Origin: Roseivirga sp.
GTDB taxonomy: Bacteria > Bacteroidota > Bacteroidia > Cytophagales > Cyclobacteriaceae
Direction of reading: 5' to 3'
Length of the DNA stretch: 54,882 nucleotides
NCBI GenBank assembly: GCA_021404565.1
Contig: JAAWWF010000081.1
Coordinates: forward strand, 1 to 54,882
How positions within the stretch are numbered: the first letter of the stretch is position 1; the number at the start of each line of letters is the position of its first letter. The notes under the pieces were generated by a model. It ran no database searches. It worked only from the letters and a program-made list of their open reading frames with translations, and was not told where the DNA came from. The position numbers and the translations under genes were made by a program. This document shows positions 26,966 to 33,701 of this stretch, in pieces.

Positions 26966-28300
26966 ATGATCGACTCACGCAGAGGTTTTATCAAAAAATC
27001 TTCAGCCCTCGCACTGGGGCTTACTGCCCTTCCCACTTTTTTATCTGCCGGTGAAATGGCTGCGGCTCATGATACGGTAAACATGGCCGTGATTGGCTGT
27101 AATGGTATGGGCTGGTCGAATCTGAGATCGCATTTACAGATGGACAATGTGCGTTGCATTGCACTTTGCGATGTAGATGACAGCGTGCTGGCCAGGCGCA
27201 AGGAAGACTACAAAAAGTTTCGGGACAACAGCATCACTACCTATAAGGACTACCGCAAGCTACTGGAAAATAAAGACATTGATGCGGTAGTCATCGGTAC
27301 ACCGGACCACTGGCACTGCAAAATGATGGTAGACGCCCTGGAGGCTGGTAAACATGTGTATGTAGAAAAGCCATTGGCTAATTCTGTGGAAGAATGCTAC
27401 CTAATGGAAAAGGCGGCCATCAAATACAACAAGCAAGTGGTACAGGTAGGCCAATGGCAGCGTAGTGGCACCCATTATGGCAAAGCCATAGACATTGTAA
27501 GAAGTGGTCAGCTGGGCAATATCCGCCTGGTGAAGGTATGGGCTTACCAGGGCTGGATGAAGCCGGTGGCGGTAAAACCCGATGGCGCAGCCCCCAAGGG
27601 CGTGGACTATAGCATGTGGTTGGGGCCTGCGCGGAAACGTGCCTTCAACCCCAATCGCTTTCATTTTAACTTTCGTTGGTACTGGGACTATGCCGGGGGC
27701 CTGATGACCGACTGGGGTGTGCATGAGATTGATATTGCGCTGTATGCCATGCAGGCCAGTGCTCCCAAGTCTGTTATGGCTTCGGGAGGCAAGCTGGCCT
27801 ATCCCGATGATGCTTCAGAAACACCCGACACCCTACAGGCAGTCTTTGAATACGACAACTTCAATATGCTCTGGGAACATGCCACGGGCATTGATAATGG
27901 CAACTATGGTCGCACGGAGGGCATTGCTTTTATTGGCAACAACGGAACCCTGGTGCTCAACCGGGGAGGTTTTGAGGTAATTGTAGAAGACGAACGGGTA
28001 GATGGACAACGCAAGCCCCTGATGGACGAAATACCGGCAGAAAAAACACAAGGGAGCTACCTGGACCTGCATACCAACAACTTCATTGCCGCCATTCAGA
28101 AGAATGACCCAACTGCTGCCAACTGTCCTCCCTCTACAGGAAGTGTAGCAGCCATTAACGCACATATGGGCAATGTGGCTTACAAGACTGGTAGAAAGGT
28201 CTACTGGAATAGCGAAAACAGAAATTTTGGTAGCGATACAGAAGCCAATGCCCTGATTGGTGCACAGTACCATAATGGTTGGAAGATACCCAAGGTCTGA
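26966..28300 (+). CDS. Tat-exported Gfo/Idh/MocA-family oxidoreductase
   Basis: 444 residues from ATG 26966 (a TTG three codons upstream is less likely). Tat signal SRRGFIKKSSALALGL at the N-terminus. NAD(P)-binding Rossmann motif VIGCNGMG (42-49), then the family motif GKHVYVEKPLANSVEEC with catalytic-site Lys. The C-terminal alpha/beta domain contains DYAGGLMTDWGVHEIDIALY, the usual His-containing substrate loop. Periplasmic sugar-type oxidoreductases of this group act on carbohydrates; the substrate is not known. Single gene. Confidence 0.92.
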   Translation: MIDSRRGFIKKSSALALGLTALPTFLSAGEMAAAHDTVNMAVIGCNGMGWSNLRSHLQMDNVRCIALCDVDDSVLARRKEDYKKFRDNSITTYKDYRKLLENKDIDAVVIGTPDHWHCKMMVDALEAGKHVYVEKPLANSVEECYLMEKAAIKYNKQVVQVGQWQRSGTHYGKAIDIVRSGQLGNIRLVKVWAYQGWMKPVAVKPDGAAPKGVDYSMWLGPARKRAFNPNRFHFNFRWYWDYAGGLMTDWGVHEIDIALYAMQASAPKSVMASGGKLAYPDDASETPDTLQAVFEYDNFNMLWEHATGIDNGNYGRTEGIAFIGNNGTLVLNRGGFEVIVEDERVDGQRKPLMDEIPAEKTQGSYLDLHTNNFIAAIQKNDPTAANCPPSTGSVAAINAHMGNVAYKTGRKVYWNSENRNFGSDTEANALIGAQYHNGWKIPKV

Positions 28301-28373
28301 CTGATATCTAAGCTTAAAAACATTGGAAAAGTTATTTATTTTTGACTCTTAAGAAATTGATAGCCCAAGTCTA

Positions 28374-29732
28374 ATGACTAGATTCATTCTTTCCCTGACC
28401 TTTTTTTTGTCCTGTGCATTTTGTGCAAACGCTCAAGTTACTGTACGGGATAACACCCATAACACTCCGATATTAAGGCCTAAAGCTTACGACAGTCTAA
28501 CCAGGTTCTCTTACAAAGGCACTTATAAAGACGAGTTCATTGTTGAAGAACAAAGGCTCAGGCAATACATAGGTCATAAAATCTACTTTATCCCTTTTGT
28601 AGATGAAAAAGAGTATAACCGCGGTCGCTCCTTGTGGTGGTATGTGGGTAAAAGCAAAGACAAGCCTGATACTTACGAAAAAAAGAGCTTTCGTTTTGAG
28701 CGAAACTGTATGTCTTCCATCAATGAGTGCCTAAGGAAAGAACCTGAATTTAATAAGCGAGGGAAAGAAAAAAAGAAAGGAATAAAAACCGCTGTCTACA
28801 GACCTGGATATGATTGGGAAACTGACAAAAAAGGTGAAAAGGCCTACCGGCCGGAAGAACTCAGCATTGGCGGTCTTTTAAAGATAGAAACCCCTGATCA
28901 AAAAAAATTCTATACACCTGCCGCCAGCTATGAAGGCGTTTACTTCACCATACTTGATTTTCAAAGTTCGCTACAAGACGCCACCATTGGCAAGAATATG
29001 TTGAGAATGATACTTAAAGACGAGCAGGGAGATACACTCGCTATGGAAAACAAGAGAATGGGCTGGGAGATGAAACGTTACCCGGAATTCATGCTACTTT
29101 CCTTTTACGAAAAGGTTAAGAAACTCTATTCAGGAAAAGATTACGTTCTTACTCCACCTGACTATATGCGCCATGACAAGGTGATAGATATCAACACCGG
29201 CTATCGAGTAAACATCGAAAAAGGAAGCCAATGGTCTTGCCAGTCATTTGATTTTCTGAACTCTGGTAGTAAATACCTTGAACCTTTCCTTATTATGAAG
29301 AACTCAGAGGGTGCTGAAATCAAAGTCAAAGCATATGGGGCTCAAACAAGCGAATATGTTCACATTAATTCGTTCACAGAAAAAGAGTCATGGCTTAGAA
29401 AACAGGCCCTTGCGGCAATGGAGGAGAAAGATCGGGTTGCCAAACTAAAAAAGAGACAGGAGGAAAGGGAAGCTGAGAAATTGGCCAGAGTAGAACAACA
29501 ACGACTCGATGACCTGAAAACGCTTGAAAAATATGGTGACTATTATGGGAAATTGATCATAGAAAAAAAGGTGGTGATAGGAATGACCAAAGAGATGTGC
29601 CGAAAAGCCTGGGGCTCACCCCTGGATATTTACAAGACAACACTCGAAGGACTGGTAAGTGAACAATGGGTTTATTCTCTGAGCAACTACCTGTATTTCG
29701 ATAATGGTAAACTCACAGCCATTCAGAACTGA
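28374..29732 (+). CDS. Secreted protein with C-terminal BamE/SmpA-like domain
   Basis: 452 residues. Signal peptide cleaved after CANA. A large uncharacterised domain (30-330) is followed by a charged helical stretch, probably coiled coil (KLKKRQEEREAEKLARVEQQ), then a C-terminal module IGMTKEMCRKAWGSPLDIYK with EQWVYSLSNYLYFDNGKLTA. That module is widespread in Bacteroidota and resembles the BamE/OmlA fold, where the GMTKEEV helix binds envelope partners. Likely periplasmic; function unknown. Confidence 0.8.
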   Translation: MTRFILSLTFFLSCAFCANAQVTVRDNTHNTPILRPKAYDSLTRFSYKGTYKDEFIVEEQRLRQYIGHKIYFIPFVDEKEYNRGRSLWWYVGKSKDKPDTYEKKSFRFERNCMSSINECLRKEPEFNKRGKEKKKGIKTAVYRPGYDWETDKKGEKAYRPEELSIGGLLKIETPDQKKFYTPAASYEGVYFTILDFQSSLQDATIGKNMLRMILKDEQGDTLAMENKRMGWEMKRYPEFMLLSFYEKVKKLYSGKDYVLTPPDYMRHDKVIDINTGYRVNIEKGSQWSCQSFDFLNSGSKYLEPFLIMKNSEGAEIKVKAYGAQTSEYVHINSFTEKESWLRKQALAAMEEKDRVAKLKKRQEEREAEKLARVEQQRLDDLKTLEKYGDYYGKLIIEKKVVIGMTKEMCRKAWGSPLDIYKTTLEGLVSEQWVYSLSNYLYFDNGKLTAIQN

Positions 29733-29819
29733 TTCCCATAGCTGGGGCCTGGCTCCAATTTGGCTCCGGACTAACCTCCTGAAAACTCTTTCTGGCTTCA
29801 AAATTGTGGACAATTCCGT

Positions 29820-30137
29820 ATGAAATCATTTTCATGGATGCTCAATGCTTTACTGGTCCCACTGACTTGCCCCTTTATTTTTCTTTTGGCGACCCTCCTC
29901 TTTTTAGGAGGTGAAATGGAATTCCGATTGCTGCATGAAAATCTCTTTTTCAGCTTTATCGACCGCAGCTTCACATTTACTCTGTTCGGTCTCCCCTCTC
30001 TTGGGTTAATGCTCATTGTACATACACTGAGCGTCTGGTTTGAAAATGAAAAACCACGATACCTGAAAATCACCTACAGGAGTTTTGGCTGGTTTCTCCT
30101 TTCATCTGTAGCAGGCTGCTGTCTGTTCTTTTTCTAG
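29820..30137 (+). CDS. Small hypothetical membrane protein (3 TM)
   Basis: 105 residues with about three hydrophobic segments (LLVPLTCPFIFLLATLLFLG, FGLPSLGLMLIVHTLSVWF, FGWFLLSSVAGCCLFFF). Family not recognised. It begins a run of three small membrane-protein genes on the same strand (to 30712), spaced by 16 bases and then overlapping, followed by a secreted protein, so they are probably co-expressed. Confidence 0.65.
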   Translation: MKSFSWMLNALLVPLTCPFIFLLATLLFLGGEMEFRLLHENLFFSFIDRSFTFTLFGLPSLGLMLIVHTLSVWFENEKPRYLKITYRSFGWFLLSSVAGCCLFFF

Positions 30138-30153
30138 CCCTAGCACCATAATC

Positions 30154-30459
30154 ATGTCTCAAACCCTACTCGAGTTTACCTTACTTCAACTTTTGGTTGC
30201 TTCAGCGTGGTTTTTTATCTATCACAAAATTGTGAGGATAAAAAAGGGCCCGGCTATAGTCCTTCTCTCTTTACACTTCATTACCTATGTTTGGCTACAC
30301 GCACAAAACATTTCGTATATGCGCGTGGAATACTATGCCGGTGATGGAGCCAATGCCTTCGGCTATGAAATATTGGCATTGATCTATGTCGGACTCTTTA
30401 CGGGAGTTTTGTTATTTATATGGCTTATATTTCATCAACGCTTTGGAGTCAAACACTAA
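30154..30459 (+). CDS. Small hypothetical membrane protein (3 TM)
   Basis: 101 residues, three hydrophobic stretches (FTLLQLLVASAWFFIYHKIV, AIVLLSLHFITYVWLHAQ, ALIYVGLFTGVLLFIWLIFH). No recognisable family. It starts 16 bases after the previous membrane protein, and its 3' end overlaps the next gene. Confidence 0.65.
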   Translation: MSQTLLEFTLLQLLVASAWFFIYHKIVRIKKGPAIVLLSLHFITYVWLHAQNISYMRVEYYAGDGANAFGYEILALIYVGLFTGVLLFIWLIFHQRFGVKH

Positions 30460-30712
30460 TTATATCATCATTATCGCTCTCTCAGTGGCACACTTGGCCA
30501 TTAGCTGGCGCACTCAGGTGCTGATTAACCGTTCTTTGTTAAACCGCTTTCAGAAGCGTGTTAACTCCATACTAACCTGGCTCTTCCCTTTTATTTGGGC
30601 ATTTGTGGTCAAAACTATGATCAAGCCACCCAAAAACCTGGTGACAATTAAAAAGGATCGCAAAACACCTATAAGTGGGGAGGGGCCTGATTCGATAAGT
30701 GTTGCAAAATGA
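30443..30712 (+). CDS. Small hypothetical membrane protein, start uncertain
   Basis: About 89 residues if it starts at TTG 30443, overlapping the previous gene by 17 bases; an ATG at 30386 would give a 74-base overlap, which is unlikely. An N-terminal hydrophobic segment (NYIIIIALSVAHLAI), a second (SILTWLFPFIWAFVVKTM), and a basic tail. The stop overlaps the next gene's start. Not recognised; translational coupling suggests it belongs with its neighbours. Confidence 0.55.
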   Translation: MESNTNYIIIIALSVAHLAISWRTQVLINRSLLNRFQKRVNSILTWLFPFIWAFVVKTMIKPPKNLVTIKKDRKTPISGEGPDSISVAK

Positions 30713-31464
30713 TGATTTTTGATTTGAAGAAAAGAATGTCGTTTTGGCTTCTGTTATCAGCCCTAGCCTCCTACCCTTACCTTGGCAATGCACAACAAGT
30801 CACTTATCTGGGAGATTTGATCTTTAACAACAATAAGGACAGGGAATCATTGATCTCAGACGCTTTCTATACACGCGTTGAAATAGGTAACCTCTTCAGT
30901 CCCACTCAAAAGCATGCCATCATTTTTCAGCAGATTGATTCATTGGCTTATATCAATGAACTCAAGCTGATCACCTATGGCAAAAGCGGTATTACCCAAA
31001 AGACAATCGATACTTTTGAAATCGGTATGTTCAATAACTTCAGGAGAATCGATATGAATCATGATGGCTACAAAGACGTATTGATTACGCAGGGTTCCCA
31101 GCGACCATGGGACAGGCTCTACCTCTTCGACCCTGTTAATGACTCTCTGTTACAAATTCCGGAGTTCTTTGACTACCGCAGCACACAACAAGTTGGTGAG
31201 ACAGGCTACTTCTATTCATATACTTCCAGAGAGTGTGCTGATGATGAATGGGAATCAAAACTTATCAGGATAGAGGGTACAGACATTGTAGAATACGGTA
31301 CCATCTTTGGACATGGATGCCCTCAGGAGGAGAGCAAAAGAGCGATTAAAATCACTCACGGGGACATTGACAAAAGTCTTCCCCTGGAAAAAGCTCTTTC
31401 TAAAGGGATGGATAAACGGAAGTTTATCAAAGAATACTGGGAAGGGGTTGTATTAGGTAAGTAG
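30709..31464 (+). CDS. Secreted hypothetical protein with calcium-loop-like motif
   Basis: 251 residues. Signal peptide through GNAQ (about residue 29). The mature protein contains RIDMNHDGYKDVLITQGSQR, an EF-hand/FG-GAP-type D-x-N-x-D-G-x-x-D loop that may bind calcium within a beta-propeller-like blade. The C-terminus KRKFIKEYWEGVVLGK recurs as a remnant at 33076-33134. Function unknown; probably periplasmic. It overlaps the preceding membrane-protein gene by 4 bases. Confidence 0.7.
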   Translation: MMIFDLKKRMSFWLLLSALASYPYLGNAQQVTYLGDLIFNNNKDRESLISDAFYTRVEIGNLFSPTQKHAIIFQQIDSLAYINELKLITYGKSGITQKTIDTFEIGMFNNFRRIDMNHDGYKDVLITQGSQRPWDRLYLFDPVNDSLLQIPEFFDYRSTQQVGETGYFYSYTSRECADDEWESKLIRIEGTDIVEYGTIFGHGCPQEESKRAIKITHGDIDKSLPLEKALSKGMDKRKFIKEYWEGVVLGK

Positions 31465-31692
31465 CCTTTCACTTCGATCGCTCTGATTGCCAATAACTTC
31501 CCAGGGAACACCAGACCGTCTGACCTTCGGTGTTGACGAGAATTGTGCTTCTCTAATTAGCCCTTCCTGAAAAACCCCGATAACTAATCACTGGTTTACT
31601 GATAACTTTCCCGGGAGCACCAGATTTCTTTCTGCCTACATTATCACCCGGTTGGTTATTTCGGAACTTCTGACCAACTTCCTGATATAACC

Positions 31693-31705
31693 GTGTTAGG
31701 CAACC
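31693..31705. repeat. Left end of a possible gene cassette
   Basis: GTGTTAGGCAACC lies 5 bases before the start of the gene at 31711 and is matched in inverted orientation by GGTTGCCAACA at 32193-32203, overlapping that gene's end. GTTAGGC fits the integron core pattern GTTRRRY. A paired attC structure was not proved. Confidence 0.35.
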
Positions 31706-31710
31706 ATAAA

Positions 31711-32211
31711 ATGAGTAGTGGACTAAAAATAATTAATGATAAAACTCTTGAATTTCACCCTGTTCCAAAGGAGGAAATAGGACTGTCAATGTATTGCGAA
31801 GGCTTTACCCTAAACCTTAACGACATTAGAGTTATTGCACTTTGCCCTCGGCTTCCTTTGGATGATGAGAGATTATTTATCCTCTTAGTGGATAAACATA
31901 GGTGCTCATACCCAATGCCTGACTCAGTCTTACCCTCTGAAGAAATAAAAACGATTGAAAAGAAATTTGAAATTGAAAGTATAAGAGAGGTCGAATGGAA
32001 CAAGATTGACTATGATGAACACTATGGCTTTAGAACCAAAGTCGTTTACCCCCAAAGATTGTATGGTAAAAGATTGTATCGTAAAACATTCGACAATTGG
32101 GACACTTTTAAAAAAGGACTAAGTCGATTGATTGGTGTTTCCCATTCGACAACAGGAATCTACACTGATAAAATCGAAAATGAACTAAATACGGTTGCCA
32201 ACAAAAGCTAA
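31711..32211 (+). CDS. Hypothetical protein, possible cassette gene
   Basis: 166 residues from ATG 31711; a GTG 18 bases upstream lies inside the flanking inverted repeat and is less likely. Soluble and charged; not recognised. It contains EEIGLSMYCEGFTLNLNDI and CPRLPLDDERLFILLVDKH and is noticeably more AT-rich (AAA/GAA/ATT codons) than most of the window. Opposed copies of a short repeat at both ends suggest it arrived as a discrete unit. Confidence 0.65.
   Translation: MSSGLKIINDKTLEFHPVPKEEIGLSMYCEGFTLNLNDIRVIALCPRLPLDDERLFILLVDKHRCSYPMPDSVLPSEEIKTIEKKFEIESIREVEWNKIDYDEHYGFRTKVVYPQRLYGKRLYRKTFDNWDTFKKGLSRLIGVSHSTTGIYTDKIENELNTVANKS
32193..32203. repeat. Right end of a possible gene cassette
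   Basis: GGTTGCCAACA, inverted relative to GTGTTAGGCAACC at 31693-31705 with one base of offset. A third similar copy, GGTTGCCAAACA, is at 32400-32411. Confidence 0.35.
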
Positions 32212-32553
32212 ACGCAATTAAACCGAGCCTCGAATGAGCCGGCAGTGCAGAAACACACTTTGCTCATGGTATTTCAGTACAAAGAGTGTTTTGGAGGCAG
32301 GCAGCAATCCACTTTCACCCCATTCAGTGCAGCATTGAAAAGGTAAGCACATCCACTACGCTCAAGCCAATTGCTTTGTGGTTCTATCAAGCGATAGTGG
32401 GTTGCCAAACAAGATTTAACTGCCCTTAGCAAGACCGATATAGTACATGCCTCTTCGAAGCTATTTGAAACTGAACCGCAAAACCGATAAATTGTAGTCA
32501 TTAGCCAGGTTCAGAGGCGAGTGACATATCCGGACCTTAGCGGACATGGCGCA
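32212..32553. other. 342-bp gene-free stretch between two accessory genes
   Basis: No convincing gene. A 75-codon open frame on the minus strand (32274-32501) has no recognisable features. The stretch holds a third copy of the GGTTGCCAA motif (32400-32411) and an imperfect hairpin around ATGAGC/GCTCAT near 32234-32267. It may be cassette-boundary or decayed DNA. Confidence 0.5.
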
Positions 32554-33024
32554 ATGAAAAAAAATCGAATACCTAGCATACTCCTTCAACTTCTGATTTT
32601 TAGTTTGATTTCTGCCTGCGGAACTAGCATAAAGAAGGGAGATGAACTGTCCGATTCTCAACAAGATTTCATTAAACGACTAGGAATATTGGATGAAGGC
32701 GAACAGATCATTCTTTTTGACAGTAACGGTTACGGATTAGCACCACAGGAAGTCTCGGGGAACTTCTTTACGAATAAACGAATCGCGTCATACTGGATTG
32801 ACGAACATAAACAGGAGGACACTTATGTTGAAAGTGCTTACTATTCTGAAATTGATACCATTTGGAGGTATCCAAAGTTTAATGCCTGGACAATAGCTTC
32901 CTATCTTGAAGTTTACCGAACAGATGGGTCAACTTTCAAAGTCTATGTAGATGGAGACAGCACCGACACCTGGAATTTCTTCAACCTGGCCTTGAGAACG
33001 TGGAACGAAAACAAGGCACGCTAA
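32554..33024 (+). CDS. Predicted lipoprotein, possible PH-like domain
   Basis: 156 residues from ATG 32554, which starts a good signal peptide (MKKNRIPSILLQLLIFSLIS) with lipobox LISAC; the upstream GTG at 32521 would spoil it. The mature part has FFTNKRIASYWIDEHKQEDT and RTDGSTFKVYVDGDSTDTW, reminiscent of bacterial PH-like domains (the xLTNKRxx strand pattern), but this is a fold guess. AT-rich like its neighbour. Confidence 0.6.
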   Translation: MKKNRIPSILLQLLIFSLISACGTSIKKGDELSDSQQDFIKRLGILDEGEQIILFDSNGYGLAPQEVSGNFFTNKRIASYWIDEHKQEDTYVESAYYSEIDTIWRYPKFNAWTIASYLEVYRTDGSTFKVYVDGDSTDTWNFFNLALRTWNENKAR

Positions 33025-33075
33025 CCATCTCTAGCCCAAATTCATCATCCCTTTATCGAAAAAACGCCAATCCCC

Positions 33076-33134
33076 GGAGTAGACAAATGGAGTTTATTAA
33101 AGAGGATTGGAAAGAGTTTGTATTCAGTAAATAA
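33076..33134 (+). pseudogene. Remnant of the C-terminus of a 30709-31464 paralogue
   Basis: With one frameshift, this stretch reads GVDKW, then MEFIKEDWKEFVFSK and a stop, aligning with GMDKRKFIKEYWEGVVLGK at the end of the gene at 30709-31464. No start or remaining body is present. It looks like the 3' scar of a lost duplicate, with the material at about 31500-33070 lying between the intact gene and the scar. Confidence 0.55.
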
Positions 33135-33240
33135 ACAAACAGTCCCTTCTACCGGTCTGAACTCAAAGTACAGACCTTTCTACTTGTTTCTGGCTCAAAC
33201 TTTGTTCGGTTTGTGCTACTAAGAACCAAAAAATCAAGCC

Positions 33241-33632
33241 ATGAAAACTGATAAATACACCAAGGTAGTGCTCACTATAATTGCCATATGCCTTATCAAT
33301 CTCTCACTGGGAGGTATTAGCCCTTTCCTCAAGCATACGCTGGCAGCAGCACCGTTCCGGATGGTACCTATGGCCTGGTACCAATCAATGAGGATGGCAG
33401 CATTACGGTACGCTTGAGTTCCCTGGAAGAGATTGACGTCAACATTAAGAATATCAGTACCTGGGATAAACTTAAGGTCGATATTGCCGATATCAGCACC
33501 TCCGATGAATTGAAAGTAGAGATAGCAGAAATCAGCACATCAGATGAGCTGGATATCAACCTGGATGAAATAGGCGGTAGCAACATCAGTATGGGGGAAG
33601 CTATACCGGTTAAAATAAAAAATCAGCCTTGA
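33241..33632 (+). pseudogene. Frameshifted gene for a small exported repeat protein
   Basis: The gene starts as MKTDKYTKVVLTIIAICLIN, a membrane/signal segment typical of a small Bacteroidota family, but the frame hits a stop at 33415. The second half continues in another frame from about 33350 (VPDGTYGLVPINEDGSITVR) to the stop at 33632. A single-base indel near 33340-33355 would restore one protein of about 130 residues. Its C-terminal half has three 14-residue repeats of the type ISTSDELKVEIAE. Either the gene is broken, or the sequence has an error here. Confidence 0.7.
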
Positions 33633-33646
33633 GGAATGGTAAAACA

Positions 33647-33675
33647 AATGGCTCCCCCAATCTGAGAGAGCCATT
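33647..33675. terminator. Bidirectional hairpin between convergent genes
   Basis: AATGGCTC and GAGCCATT form an 8-bp stem with a 13-base loop, between the plus-strand broken gene and the end of the minus-strand permease operon. T-runs are weak, so it may act as a terminator in both directions or as a simple stem. Confidence 0.5.
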
Positions 33676-33701
33676 CGTCCTATCACTTATTTGCCGTCTT
33701 A

